Assembly: GCF_000585215.1 (NCBI RefSeq)
Contig: NZ_AONC01000009.1
Span: forward strand, 1-64,000
Reading direction: 5' to 3'
DNA length: 64,000 bases
Source: Imhoffiella purpurea
Lineage (GTDB): Bacteria; Pseudomonadota; Gammaproteobacteria; Chromatiales; Chromatiaceae
Part shown: in pieces, positions 9,929 to 19,177 of the stretch
Position numbering within the stretch: position 1 is the stretch's first letter
Layout: every line of letters begins with the position of its first letter
Notes under the pieces: generated by a model
Database searches by the model: none
Told to the model about the DNA's origin: nothing
The model's input: only the letters and a program-made list of their open reading frames with translations
Translations under genes and position numbers: made by a program

Positions 9929-11308
9929 ATGGCGTTCACGTTCCGAGGTCGTCGACTCTGGATGAGCAAGGTCAAGAAGATACTCTGTATCTATCCTGAA
10001 CCCGCCGAGCTGCGGATCGGCGCCTTATTGAATCGGCAGGGGATCGTTGCCGATCTGACTGAGGTGTCTCGGTCGGAAACGCTTTCATCCGCACTGCAAC
10101 AGCCGCATTGGTGGGACCTGATCCTCTGCGATGCATCGGCTTATCTCTACCCCGAGGTGACCTCGGCGCTCGACTCGGTCAGGGATAAGCTGGATGCGCC
10201 GGTTGTTCTGCTGAGGGCGCCCAACGTGCACCTCTCTCCGGCCGATGCCTATCGCCGCGGGGCGGTCGATGCGGTGGATCGTGAGGATACTGAACATCTC
10301 CTGATGATCTGCGAGCGCGAGATCAGGAACTCGGTCATTCGCAAACAGCTGAGGGAATTGCGCTATTCCGGTGCCGTTTTCGATCCAGAGCTCAAGGGTG
10401 CCGTGACGATCGCCACCATCAAGGATCTCAGCCGCAGTGTCAGGGATCGGCTTGACGAGAGTGCCGACTCGGTCGACTCCGGGCTGGATGTCCGTGCCAG
10501 GATCCTCGATCAGAATCGGCTCAAGTCCCTGATCGACGCCGGCGGCCTGACGCTCGAGTATCAGCCGATCGTCTCCTTCAAATCGGATCTCGATCATCGC
10601 AACATGTTCGAGACCCTGGTGCGTCTCAAGGACGAATCCGAACGGCTGCTGATGCCGGATGTCTTCCTCCCGACCTTGGCCGAAGCGGGTTTGATGGACA
10701 AGATCGATCTCTGGATCTTCCGTCAAGCCTTTTCGGTGCTGGAGCAGATGCAGTCCGGCGGAGCACCGGACACCATTCTTTTCGTCAACGTCGCGACCGA
10801 GACGCTGCGCTCCGAGATGACGGTTCGTGCTCTCGGAACCTTCGCCAGCGCGGCCCACATGGCTCCGGGCTCCATCGTCGTCGAGGTTCGCAAGGCGGCC
10901 TTCATCGAGGCCCAGGAGGGGCTGGCGCGATTGGCCGACATGCTGCAGACGCGCCAGCATGGTCTGCTCATCGAGGATCCGAAGCTCGACGACTGCGCCT
11001 TCCTCGAGGCCAATTCAGGCATCATCACCCATGTGAAGCTTTCGCGCGAGACCATTCAGGGGTTGGTCGAGGGCACCGCGTCTCAAGGCGCGCTCAATGC
11101 TTTCGTCCGATGTGCGCACAAGCAGGGGATCCGCGTCATTGCCCTGGCCGTGGAGGACGCGGACCTGATGCCCATGCTGTTTGCGGCCGGAATCGATGCC
11201 ATCCAGGGTAACTTCATGAGTATGCCCAATCGCGATTTGGTGTACCCGAGCGTACAGCGTATCGATACGGGGGCCACCGGGGTGGTTCAGGGACATGAGG
11301 GTGATTAA
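9929..11308 (+). CDS. Receiver-like plus degenerate EAL domain protein
   Basis: A 459-residue protein; a second ATG at 9962 (MSKVKKIL) is an equally good start. Residues about 15-140 resemble a receiver fold (VKKILCIYPEP, then LILCDAS) but lack a normal phosphorylation site. Residues about 190-445 form an EAL domain: ETLVRL stands for EALLR, then VNVATETL, VVEVRKAAF, IEDPKLDD in place of DDFG, VIALAVED in place of the AEGVE loop, and a normal IQGNFMSMP end. Several metal-binding acids are replaced, so it probably binds c-di-GMP or a partner rather than hydrolysing it. It stands alone, with no gene in the 228 bases before it. Confidence 0.72.
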   Translation: MAFTFRGRRLWMSKVKKILCIYPEPAELRIGALLNRQGIVADLTEVSRSETLSSALQQPHWWDLILCDASAYLYPEVTSALDSVRDKLDAPVVLLRAPNVHLSPADAYRRGAVDAVDREDTEHLLMICEREIRNSVIRKQLRELRYSGAVFDPELKGAVTIATIKDLSRSVRDRLDESADSVDSGLDVRARILDQNRLKSLIDAGGLTLEYQPIVSFKSDLDHRNMFETLVRLKDESERLLMPDVFLPTLAEAGLMDKIDLWIFRQAFSVLEQMQSGGAPDTILFVNVATETLRSEMTVRALGTFASAAHMAPGSIVVEVRKAAFIEAQEGLARLADMLQTRQHGLLIEDPKLDDCAFLEANSGIITHVKLSRETIQGLVEGTASQGALNAFVRCAHKQGIRVIALAVEDADLMPMLFAAGIDAIQGNFMSMPNRDLVYPSVQRIDTGATGVVQGHEGD

Positions 11309-11870
11309 TGATTCTTCCTCTCGCGTCTTCTTTTGCTTTTGCTGTACAATGGTGCGCGAGAGAGCGGCTTGTAACGACGGATCGATTCCTCGTTGTGCCG
11401 ACGTTGAGACTGTTTTGGAGTATTCTGCAGTATAAGTCCTTGCGACGATTGTCATCACTAGATCTGGTTTTGCCTCAATAGCGTTTTCCCCGCCCTTTTG
11501 TCTTCCATGTAAAGCAGGCGTCATACACATCCGTTTGGATATGTCTCGGAGAGGTCGGTTGCAACCGAGCTCGGCGCGGAGACTGCGGCTCCGGTTAGGC
11601 GGATATAGGGTTTGAAGGGTATAACCTGTTGATGTTAATGGTATTCTGGTCGATGAGCGTTGAGCCGAATCGGTCGTTGGTGATGTGCTGCGACAATTGA
11701 AGAAACCGGCGTCGGCCTGGCTATATCGACGCGAATAAGAAGTGAGGTCGGGCAGGGTTTCTTGAATGGATTTCCACTCGGTTGAGGGTGGATGCGATAC
11801 CTGTTCCAACATGGAGCTGGTTCCAAGTATTACCAACCAAGGTTGGTGCGTCTTTTTTGATGAGGTTGAT
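11309..11870. promoter_or_regulatory. Long gene-free leader upstream of the cold-shock gene
   Basis: 562 bases with no convincing gene; base composition is more AT-rich than neighbouring genes. It contains CTCTCGCG (11318-11325) pairing with CGCGAGAG (11355-11362), just downstream of the EAL gene, which may act as a terminator. A 14-base perfect palindrome, TCGGTTGCAACCGA, sits at 11555-11568. Cold-shock genes often carry long structured 5' leaders; that this is one is an inference. Confidence 0.35.
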
Positions 11871-12083
11871 ATGGCAGGCGAATTGGTACTGGGCACGGTC
11901 AAGTGGTTCAATGACGAGAAGGGCTATGGTTTCATCGAGCGCGAAGGCGGCAAGGACGTCTTCGTTCATTACAGCGCGATCAATGGCTCGGGTCGTAAAA
12001 CTCTCCAGGAAGGTCAACGGGTTACCATGGAGGTGACGCAGGGACCCAAAGGTCCTCAGGCCGAGAACGTTACTCCGAACTGA
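11871..12083 (+). CDS. Cold-shock domain protein (CspA family)
   Basis: A 70-residue single cold-shock domain that binds single-stranded RNA and DNA. RNP1 is visible as KGYGFIE and RNP2 as DVFVHYSAI; the protein begins [11 protein letters not shown]. Length is exactly that of the family. The frame is open for 35 codons upstream, but [12 protein letters not shown] is taken as the start because the family begins there. A strong intrinsic terminator follows, so the gene is monocistronic. Which Csp paralogue it is cannot be told. Confidence 0.95.
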   Translation: MAGELVLGTVKWFNDEKGYGFIEREGGKDVFVHYSAINGSGRKTLQEGQRVTMEVTQGPKGPQAENVTPN

Positions 12084-12138
12084 ATCGACCGCTCGGCTGG
12101 CCGCGATTTGCGCGTGCCGGCTGCAGTCGGCGTTGATC

Positions 12139-12179
12139 GGGCGGATGCTCAATCGCTGAGCATCCGCCGTCTTTTTTTG
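12139..12179 (+). terminator. Rho-independent terminator of the csp gene
   Basis: A perfect 10-base-pair stem, GCGGATGCTC (12141-12150) with GAGCATCCGC (12158-12167), a 7-base loop, and a run of seven T at 12172-12178. It lies 57 bases after the csp stop and isolates ftsK. Confidence 0.92.
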
Positions 12180-12297
12180 CAAGCCGTTCGAATACCGCTT
12201 TGCGCTCAGGCGGATGACTGGGCGGCAGCACTTGCATGCCCGTTTCCCCATCGGGCCTCGACCTTCTCGAAACCCCACGAAAAATCTTCCGTAAGAC

Positions 12298-12303
12298 TAT
12301 AAT
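12298..12303 (+). promoter_or_regulatory. Putative -10 element of the ftsK promoter
   Basis: A perfect TATAAT lies 24 bases before the ftsK ATG, after the csp terminator. No good -35 hexamer is seen at 16-18 bases upstream, so it may depend on an activator or be weak. Confidence 0.45.
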
Positions 12304-12327
12304 GCGCTGCATTATTTGGAGAGGCGC

Positions 12328-14892
12328 ATGGCACAGGCGACACGTCACGGGCAGTTGACATTCAGCGATTATTTGGAGCGCGCTCTGCGCGAGGGGGCAA
12401 TGTGGGCCCTGGTCTGCGTGGCCATCTATCTCTCGCTGTCGCTGATGAGCTATTCGCCGAGCGATCCGGGCTGGTCCTATGTCGGGGATGCCACCAAGGT
12501 GACCAACGCTGGCGGGCGCACGGGGGCTTGGTTCGCCGACGTCGCCTTCTACCTCTTCGGTTATTTCGCCTACCTGCTGCCCTTCATGGTGGCCTGGAGC
12601 GCCTGGCTGATTTTTCGCGGACGCAGCGAGGATATGGCCATGCGGACCTGGATGTTGTCGCTGCGCTGGGTCGGTTTCCTGGTCACCCTGGCGGCTGGCT
12701 GCGCCTTCGCCTCGATGCACCTTTCCGGGGTTGGGGATGTGCTTCCGAACGGAACCGGCGGCGGGCTCGGTCTGCTGATCAGCCAGCGCATGCTGGCCGC
12801 CTTCAACCTCACCGGCGCCAATCTGCTTCTGGGTGGATTGCTGCTGGTCAGCCTCACGCTCTTCTTCGGCATCTCCTGGCTCAAGCTTCTCGATACCTTG
12901 GGTGCCTCCGTGCTGACTGGAGGGCGCAGGGCCTGGACGCTGCTGAACGGATTCCTCTCCCCGTCTCGCGTCGAGGCGCCACTCTATGCCGATGCGGGTC
13001 CGAATGGATTGCCTGAGGCGCTGAACCTCATCGATCCATCGGCCGTTCCCGACCCGGAAAGCGTCAAACCGCGCGCTCCGGCTCGCTCGCGCAAGCCGTC
13101 CGGCCGCTTGCCTCAGGCGCTGCAGGACGCCATGACCGATCCCGTGCCCTTCGCCGCCGAACCGGAGCCCGAGGCCGAGGAGAGCATGACCCTGGCCGAC
13201 CTGATGCGCGGACAGCGTCCGGTTCCCGAGGCCGCCCCGAGGATCAAGCGCACGGTTCGGCGCGTTCCCAAGAATCCGGAATCGCAGGCGGAGCAGCCCG
13301 AGCTGGAGCCGGAGCTGGAGGAGGACGTCGCCAAGCCGGCACCGGTCGCCAAGCAGAAGGCGCCATCCCGGGTCATGTCCGTCAAGGCGAGCGGAGAGCG
13401 CCCCCTTCCTCCGCTCGAGCTGCTGGACGCGCCGCGCAAGAGCGGGCGCGGCTATTCGCCCGAGCAGATCGAGGAGCTCTCCCGGCACGTCGAGAAGACC
13501 CTGGCCGATTTCGGCGTCGTCGCCGAGGTGGTGGCCGTGTTCCCGGGCCCGGTCGTGACCCTCTTCGAACTGCAGCTGGCCCCCGGCGTCAAGGCGAGCA
13601 AGATCACCGGGCTGGCACGCGATCTGGCGCGGGCGCTGACCACCATCAGCGTGCGCGTGGTCGAGATCATCCCCGGCAAGTCCTCGATCGGCATCGAAAT
13701 CCCCAACAAGCAGCGCGAGACGGTTTTCCTGAGCGAGGTCTTCGGTTCCTCGGCCTATCAGGACGCCGGGTCGCCGCTGACCATAGGGCTGGGGACCAAC
13801 ATCTCGGGCGCGCCGGTGGTCGCCGACCTGGCGCGCATGCCGCATGCCCTGATCGCGGGCACGACGGGCTCGGGCAAGTCGGTCGCCATCAACGCCATGA
13901 TCCTGAGTCTGCTCTACAAGTCCGATCCGGACGACGTCCGGCTCATCATGGTCGACCCCAAGATGCTGGAGCTCTCGGTCTACGAGGGGATTCCGCATCT
14001 GCTCACCCCGGTCGTCACCGACATGAAGGAGGCGGCGAACGCCCTGCGCTGGTGCGTCGGCGAGATGGAGCGCCGCTATCGCCTCATGAGCAAGCTTGGG
14101 GTGCGCAACATCGGCGGCTACAATCGTCGCGTCGCCGAGGCCGAGCAGGCGGGCGAACCCATCCCGGATCCGACCTTCAACCCGGCCGAGGCCCCGGGCA
14201 TGGAGCCGCCGGCCCTGACCCATCTGCCATACGTCGTCGTCATCATCGACGAGCTGGCCGACATGATGATGGTGGTGGGCAAGAAGGTCGAGGAGCTAAT
14301 CGCCCGTCTCGCCCAGAAGGCGCGCGCCTCCGGGATCCATCTGCTGCTCGCGACCCAGCGGCCCTCGGTCGACGTGCTCACCGGTCTCATCAAGGCCAAC
14401 ATTCCGACGCGCATGGCCTTCCAGGTCTCCTCGCGGATCGACTCGCGCACCATCCTCGACCAGATGGGCGCCGAGCAGCTGCTGGGCAACGGCGACATGC
14501 TCTACCTGCCGCCCTCGGGGAACATCCCCCAGCGCGTCCACGGCGCCTTCGTCGACGACCACGAGGTGCATCAGGTCGTCGACTTCCTCAAGAGTCACTA
14601 CGGCGAGCCGGACTATATCCACGACGTGCTGCGCGAGCCGACCGAGATGCTGCCCGGCATCGATCCCGAGCCGCGCGGCGATACCGAGGACACGGACCCG
14701 CTGTTCGACGAGGCGGTCCAGTTCGTGGTCGAGAGCCGCCGCGGATCCATCTCGGGCGTCCAGCGCCGCTTCAAGATCGGCTACAACCGGGCCGCGCGCA
14801 TGGTCGAGGAGATGGAACGGATCGGTATCGTCGGGCCGGCGGAGACCAACGGCAATCGCGAGGTGCTGGCGCCGCCGCCGATCGACGACTGA
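12328..14892 (+). CDS. ftsK: DNA translocase FtsK
   Basis: An 854-residue FtsK/SpoIIIE protein that anchors at the division septum and pumps DNA to resolve chromosome dimers. Four or more membrane helices fill residues 25-200, then a short acidic, Pro-rich linker (about 210-370), then the motor: Walker A GTTGSGKS at about 511-518 and Walker [12 protein letters not shown]. The C-terminal winged-helix gamma domain, which reads KOPS sites, ends the protein ([13 protein letters not shown]). The linker is far shorter than in E. coli FtsK. The ATG at 12328 is chosen over a TTG 12 bases earlier because GGAGAGG (12318-12324) fits it. lolA and rarA follow, as in enterobacteria. Confidence 0.96.
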   Translation: MAQATRHGQLTFSDYLERALREGAMWALVCVAIYLSLSLMSYSPSDPGWSYVGDATKVTNAGGRTGAWFADVAFYLFGYFAYLLPFMVAWSAWLIFRGRSEDMAMRTWMLSLRWVGFLVTLAAGCAFASMHLSGVGDVLPNGTGGGLGLLISQRMLAAFNLTGANLLLGGLLLVSLTLFFGISWLKLLDTLGASVLTGGRRAWTLLNGFLSPSRVEAPLYADAGPNGLPEALNLIDPSAVPDPESVKPRAPARSRKPSGRLPQALQDAMTDPVPFAAEPEPEAEESMTLADLMRGQRPVPEAAPRIKRTVRRVPKNPESQAEQPELEPELEEDVAKPAPVAKQKAPSRVMSVKASGERPLPPLELLDAPRKSGRGYSPEQIEELSRHVEKTLADFGVVAEVVAVFPGPVVTLFELQLAPGVKASKITGLARDLARALTTISVRVVEIIPGKSSIGIEIPNKQRETVFLSEVFGSSAYQDAGSPLTIGLGTNISGAPVVADLARMPHALIAGTTGSGKSVAINAMILSLLYKSDPDDVRLIMVDPKMLELSVYEGIPHLLTPVVTDMKEAANALRWCVGEMERRYRLMSKLGVRNIGGYNRRVAEAEQAGEPIPDPTFNPAEAPGMEPPALTHLPYVVVIIDELADMMMVVGKKVEELIARLAQKARASGIHLLLATQRPSVDVLTGLIKANIPTRMAFQVSSRIDSRTILDQMGAEQLLGNGDMLYLPPSGNIPQRVHGAFVDDHEVHQVVDFLKSHYGEPDYIHDVLREPTEMLPGIDPEPRGDTEDTDPLFDEAVQFVVESRRGSISGVQRRFKIGYNRAARMVEEMERIGIVGPAETNGNREVLAPPPIDD

Positions 14893-15025
14893 TGGCGGGA
14901 CCCTGGTCGCGCGGCCGTTTCCATGGGATTCGGGCACTTCGGCGTGAAAAGTCTGTCTCTGGCCCTGATACTCGGATTTCACTCACGCACAGGGTGGCCG
15001 GCCGGCCCGAAACATGACACGGGCG

Positions 15026-15095
15026 GTAGGTTGGGCCGACCTAAGGAGGCCCAACGTGCGGTTTCTGTTGGGCCTCGTGCCTCGGCCCAACCTAC
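15026..15095. repeat. REP-like nested inverted repeat between ftsK and lolA
   Basis: GTAGGTTGGGCCGA (15026-15039) is matched exactly by its reverse complement at 15082-15095. Inside, GAGGCCCAAC (15046-15055) pairs with GTTGGGCCTC (15067-15076). The result is a 70-base two-stem element. It resembles extragenic palindromes of the GTAGGTTGGGC class that are spread by REP-associated transposases; no such transposase is in the window. Confidence 0.7.
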
Positions 15096-15141
15096 GAACT
15101 CGGTTTTCCCAACCAAGATCCACTCGCATCGGTGTCCAAGC

Positions 15142-15789
15142 ATGTCACGCGCTTTCCCCATCTCCCGTTCGCCGTCCCTGATCCCATTCGCCATTCTGGC
15201 CCTGGTATGGAGCCTCGGCGTCCATGCATCCGATGCGACCAAGCGGATCGACGACTATCTCGCCGAGCTCAGCAGTCTCGAGGCGAGCTTCCAGCAGTAC
15301 ACCTTCAACGCCGACCACACCCAGATGATGGAGGGGCATGGAACCCTCTATCTCCAGCGTCCCGGACGCTTTCGCTGGGAATACGATGCGCCCAACAAGC
15401 AGGTGATCATCGCCGACGGCAAGCGGGTCTATCTGCACGATCTGGATCTCAAGCAGGTCTCGCATCAGAACCAGAAGGATGCGTTGCGCGGGACCCCGGC
15501 GCTCCTGCTGGCCAACGAGGAGCCGATCCAGACCTATTTCGAGGCCAAGTCCATCCCCAGCACGGATGGCCGCGACTGGATCCAGCTGACGCCCAAGCAG
15601 AAGGACACGGACGTGGTCCGAATCGAGGTCGGGTTCGACGGCCAGACGCTCGACAGCCTCATCATGGAGGACAGCTTCGGGCAGGAGACCCGCCTGAACT
15701 TCTCGGGCGCTCGACGCAACATCGCCCTCGAACCGGATCTGTTCGAGATCGATCCGCGCGCCGTCGACGACTTCCTCCAGGTGGACTGA
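15142..15789 (+). CDS. lolA: Outer-membrane lipoprotein carrier protein LolA
   Basis: A 215-residue periplasmic chaperone that takes lipoproteins from LolCDE and hands them to LolB at the outer membrane. A signal peptide occupies about residues 1-28 (hydrophobic, ending GVHAS). The mature part shows the LolA pattern: [28 protein letters not shown] and [11 protein letters not shown]. The start is the ATG at 15142; the frame upstream includes the REP-like repeat and is not coding. It sits between ftsK and rarA, and rarA begins 7 bases after its stop. Confidence 0.95.
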   Translation: MSRAFPISRSPSLIPFAILALVWSLGVHASDATKRIDDYLAELSSLEASFQQYTFNADHTQMMEGHGTLYLQRPGRFRWEYDAPNKQVIIADGKRVYLHDLDLKQVSHQNQKDALRGTPALLLANEEPIQTYFEAKSIPSTDGRDWIQLTPKQKDTDVVRIEVGFDGQTLDSLIMEDSFGQETRLNFSGARRNIALEPDLFEIDPRAVDDFLQVD

Positions 15790-15796
15790 TCCGCCC

Positions 15797-17122
15797 ATGA
15801 CCCCGGATTCACAGGACGCCCCGCTCGCGGATCGCATGCGTCCGGCGGTCCTCGACGACTTCGTCGGTCAGGGCCATCTGCTCGCGTCCGGAAAGCCGCT
15901 GCGCCGCGCCATCGAGTCGGGCCGGCTGCACTCCATGATCTTCTGGGGCCCGCCCGGGACCGGCAAGACGACCCTGGCGCGGCTGGTGGCGCACAACTCG
16001 GGCGCGCACTTCATCACCCTCTCGGCGGTCCTGTCCGGGGTCAAGGAGATCCGCGAGGCGGTCGCCGAGGCCCAGAACGTACGGCGTCTGGAGCAGCGCG
16101 GCACGGTCCTCTTCATCGACGAGGTCCACCGCTTCAACAAGGGCCAGCAGGACGCCTTCCTGCCCCATGTCGAGAACGGCACCCTGACCTTCATCGGCGC
16201 CACCACCGAGAATCCCTCCTTCTCGCTCAACAACGCCTTGCTGTCGCGGGCGCGGGTCTACGTGCTCAAGTCCCTGACGGCCGAGGATATCCGGCAGGTG
16301 CTCGACCGGGCCTTGAACGACGCGGAGCGCGGGCTGGGCGGGCAGGGGCTCGAGCTGGCGGACGAGGGTGCCGCGTTGCTGGCACAGTCCGCCGACGGCG
16401 ATGCCCGTCGCGCGCTCAACCTGCTGGATCTCGCGGCCCAGCTGGCCGACGACGGACGCATCGAGCCCGAGACGGTCGCCGAGGTGGCCAGCGCCTCGGT
16501 GCGCCGCTTCGACAAGGGCGGCGACATCTTCTACGACCAGATCTCGGCACTGCACAAATCGGTGCGGGGCTCCTCGCCCGACGCGGCGCTCTACTGGCTG
16601 GCGCGCATGATCGACGGCGGCTGCGATCCGCTCTACATCGCCCGGCGGGTGGTGCGCATGGCCAGCGAGGACATCGGCAACGCCGATCCGCGTGCCCTGC
16701 ACCTGGCGCTCGACGCCTGGGAGGCCCAGGAGCGTCTCGGCTCGCCCGAGGGCGAGCTGATGCTGGCCCAGGCCGTCGTCTATCTGGCCTGCGCGGCCAA
16801 GAGCAATGCCGTCTATGTCGCCTGGAAGGCTGCGCTCGAAGACGCCCGTGCCTCGGGTTCGCTGGACGTGCCCGTCCATCTGCGCAACGCCCCAACCAAG
16901 CTCATGAAGGAGCTGGGGTACGGCCGCGCCTATCGCTATGCCCACGACGAACCGGACGCCTATGCCGCGGGCGAGGTCTATTTCCCCGAGGAGATGGGCG
17001 AGCGCCGCTACTACCAGCCGGTCGAGCGCGGCCTGGAGATCCGTATCCGCGAGAAGCTGGAGCGTCTGAGGGCGCTCGATCGGGGGGCGGACCGGTCGGT
17101 GTCTCCGGTGCCGGAACGCTGA
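15797..17122 (+). CDS. rarA: Replication-associated recombination protein A (RarA/MgsA AAA+ ATPase)
   Basis: A 441-residue AAA+ ATPase related to clamp-loader subunits that acts at stalled forks. It starts [19 protein letters not shown], the family entry motif. Walker A is GPPGTGKTT, Walker B is [20 protein letters not shown], and sensor 1 lies in GATTENPSF. The C-terminal tetramerisation region ends [17 protein letters not shown], as in E. coli RarA (447 residues). It follows lolA by 7 bases, so the two are co-transcribed. Confidence 0.96.
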   Translation: MTPDSQDAPLADRMRPAVLDDFVGQGHLLASGKPLRRAIESGRLHSMIFWGPPGTGKTTLARLVAHNSGAHFITLSAVLSGVKEIREAVAEAQNVRRLEQRGTVLFIDEVHRFNKGQQDAFLPHVENGTLTFIGATTENPSFSLNNALLSRARVYVLKSLTAEDIRQVLDRALNDAERGLGGQGLELADEGAALLAQSADGDARRALNLLDLAAQLADDGRIEPETVAEVASASVRRFDKGGDIFYDQISALHKSVRGSSPDAALYWLARMIDGGCDPLYIARRVVRMASEDIGNADPRALHLALDAWEAQERLGSPEGELMLAQAVVYLACAAKSNAVYVAWKAALEDARASGSLDVPVHLRNAPTKLMKELGYGRAYRYAHDEPDAYAAGEVYFPEEMGERRYYQPVERGLEIRIREKLERLRALDRGADRSVSPVPER

Positions 17123-17176
17123 GGATCACTGTCCACTCCGGCTATCCGCATCGCTTTGCGGCAGCCCGCGGTTCGG

Positions 17177-17947
17177 TCAGCCGGCCGCCTCCAGTTGAAA
17201 CAGCTCCCGAAGCACCGATTGGAGCCGGTTCGGTTCGATCGTCTCGGTCGTGATCCGTCCTTCCCGTTCCCGTTTGAGACGATCGCCGAGGAGGGTGTCC
17301 CGGCCGGTGGGATGATGCAGAACGACCAAAAGTTTCTGCACGAAGATGGTGTCCGGGTGGGTCGAGTTGAGATAGTTTGCTGGGGTGAAGTCGATCCATT
17401 CCTGCGGCCAGAGATCGAATGCATATTGGTTCAGCCATTCCTGATCCACCAGCGCCTGGAGCAGATATCCCCGTTCGTCGAGTCTGGTCAGTCGAAAACG
17501 GTCGAAGTCCTGCTCGATCTCCCGATCCAGGTCGTCCAGTGCGATGGGTGCGCGGATTCCGTGACTCCCGAATCCCAGATCGCAGAGCCAGTCGCGTCCC
17601 TCGAGTCGGGCGACGATGGCGGCGTGGGTTCTGGGGCGGCGAACCGGGTAGAACATGGGGCGGGCGGCGACGAATTGGTAATGGATACCCAGCGCCCGCA
17701 GGGCCATGGCGAAGAGTCCGTTGACCTCGTAGCAGTAGCCGCCGCGTCGATGGTCGAGGATCTTCTCGACGATCTCCTCAGGGATCAGCGAGACGACCTT
17801 GCCGGCCCGGACGTCGAGATTCTCGAAGGGGACGCTGAAGAGCTGATGGCGCATCAGCGCCGACAAGGTGGTCAGGTCGGGTGCGAGCGGGCCTCTATAG
17901 CCGATGCGCCGACAGTAACGATCGAGGTCGAAATTCGCGGCCTCCAT
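17177..17947 (-). CDS. Arylamine N-acetyltransferase (NAT)
   Basis: A 256-residue NAT that moves acetyl groups from acetyl-CoA to arylamines, hydrazines or related acceptors in the cytoplasm. The cysteine-protease-like triad is intact: Cys72 in RRGGYCYEVN, His108 in RTHAAIVA and Asp123 in WLCDLGFG. Length is somewhat below the usual 270-280 because the C-terminal domain is short. It converges with rarA and is read in the same direction as the psd operon but far from it. The natural substrate cannot be told; in other bacteria NATs also act in secondary metabolism. Confidence 0.94.
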   Translation of the reverse strand: MEAANFDLDRYCRRIGYRGPLAPDLTTLSALMRHQLFSVPFENLDVRAGKVVSLIPEEIVEKILDHRRGGYCYEVNGLFAMALRALGIHYQFVAARPMFYPVRRPRTHAAIVARLEGRDWLCDLGFGSHGIRAPIALDDLDREIEQDFDRFRLTRLDERGYLLQALVDQEWLNQYAFDLWPQEWIDFTPANYLNSTHPDTIFVQKLLVVLHHPTGRDTLLGDRLKREREGRITTETIEPNRLQSVLRELFQLEAAG

Positions 17948-18017
17948 ATGGGCTCCTTGGGATGTCGTTGAATGGCGCCAGGCATCCCTTGTTTGCTCGG
18001 CGCCTCGAATGCGTCGC

Positions 18018-18296
18018 TCACTTCGGCCCGGTCAGCCGCTCCAGCTCTTCCAGATACCGCAGGGCCTCGTGGCGGTCGGACCCGCACATCTCCGGCATCG
18101 GGACCAGCGACCCGCAGACCCGCGGTCGTTCGCGGCGTCCGAACAATCGGCAGCCGAGCTTCGGCGTCAGCTGCACGCAGGGAACCCCGGCCGGCTTGCC
18201 GTCCGGCATCCCGGGGATGGGGCTGCTGATGGACGGCGCGATGCAGCAGGCGGCACAGCCGGGGCGGCAGGCGATGGGGCGATTGGGTTCGGTCAG
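18018..18296 (-). CDS. YkgJ-family CxxxCxxCC protein
   Basis: A 92-residue protein of the putative zinc/iron-chelating YkgJ family. The ligand cluster is CRPGCAACC near the N-terminus, with further Cys in GVPCVQL, LGCRLF, RVCGSL and EMCGS. No ATG, GTG or TTG lies close to the family N-terminus. The best start is a CTG at 18296-18294 that overlaps the psd stop (CTGA), which would couple its translation to psd. Starting further upstream would mean a long overlap within psd. Its biochemical role is not known. Confidence 0.75.
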   Translation of the reverse strand: MTEPNRPIACRPGCAACCIAPSISSPIPGMPDGKPAGVPCVQLTPKLGCRLFGRRERPRVCGSLVPMPEMCGSDRHEALRYLEELERLTGPK

Positions 18297-19177
18297 CGCA
18301 GTCCTCCGATCCGCTGACCGAGCCGAACCTTGTCCCCGGGCCGCAGCTCGGGATCCCATTCGATCCGGTTGGGCGGGAAGAGCAGGATCACGGTCGAGCC
18401 CAGGTTGAAGCGGCCCATCTCGGTCCCGCGCTCCAGGTGGATGTGGTGGCTCTCGTCCGGATAGTCCCAGCGCTGCAGCGAGATGCCCGAGTGCGGCGGG
18501 CTGATCTCGCCGGCCCAGACGGTCTCCATGCCGCCGACGAAGATGGCTCCGACCAGCACCATGCCCATGGAGCCGGCCTGGGTGTCGAAGCGGCAGACGA
18601 TCCGCTCGTTGCGGGCGAAGAGCCCTGGCACCAGATCGGCGGTGGTGCCGTTGACGCTGAAGAGCTGGCCCGGGACATGGATCATCTGGGTCAGGTCGCC
18701 GTCCAGGGGCATGTGGATGCGGTGATAGTCGCTCGGCGAGAGATAGATGGTGGCGAAGCGGCCGCCGTCGAAGGGATGCAGCTCGTTGGGGTCCAGTCCG
18801 AGCAGGTCCTGCACCCGGTAATCCCGGCCCTTGGCCTGGATCAGCCGGCCCTCGGCGATGGTGCCGATCTGGCTGATGGCGCCGTCCACCGGGCAGAGCA
18901 GGGCGCTCGGATCCGGATCCAGGGGGCGGGCGTCGGGTCTCAGTTCGCGGGTGAAGAAGGCGTTGAAGTGCGGATAGGCCGAGAGGCTCGGTTCGAGCGC
19001 CAGGCCCATGTCGATCCGGTAGAGCCGGGCGAAGCTGTGGATCAGGAGCGATTTGAGCGGCCGCCAGCGCACCCGGGCCAGCCGGTACATGAGCTGGGAC
19101 AGCGTCCGCTGGGGCAGGGCATGCTGCAGCGCTACGAAGAGGCGTTGCGCCAGGGTCGGATTGGTCGAGTCTGTCAT
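18293..19177 (-). CDS. psd: Phosphatidylserine decarboxylase proenzyme
   Basis: This 294-residue inner-membrane enzyme makes phosphatidylethanolamine. The self-cleavage site LGST is present in FNLGSTVILLFP near the C-terminus; cleavage there would give the beta chain and the pyruvoyl-bearing alpha chain. The catalytic region with CPVDGAISQIG and SPSDYHRIHMP is intact. It lies in the middle of an overlapping set: its ATG overlaps the stop of the SCO1-like gene (ATGA) and its stop overlaps the YkgJ start. Confidence 0.96.
   Translation of the reverse strand: MTDSTNPTLAQRLFVALQHALPQRTLSQLMYRLARVRWRPLKSLLIHSFARLYRIDMGLALEPSLSAYPHFNAFFTRELRPDARPLDPDPSALLCPVDGAISQIGTIAEGRLIQAKGRDYRVQDLLGLDPNELHPFDGGRFATIYLSPSDYHRIHMPLDGDLTQMIHVPGQLFSVNGTTADLVPGLFARNERIVCRFDTQAGSMGMVLVGAIFVGGMETVWAGEISPPHSGISLQRWDYPDESHHIHLERGTEMGRFNLGSTVILLFPPNRIEWDPELRPGDKVRLGQRIGGLR

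Noticed and set aside
11015-11911. 298-codon minus-strand frame spanning the csp leader
   Set aside because: It overlaps the end of the EAL gene and the start of csp, has an unlikely composition and no family likeness.
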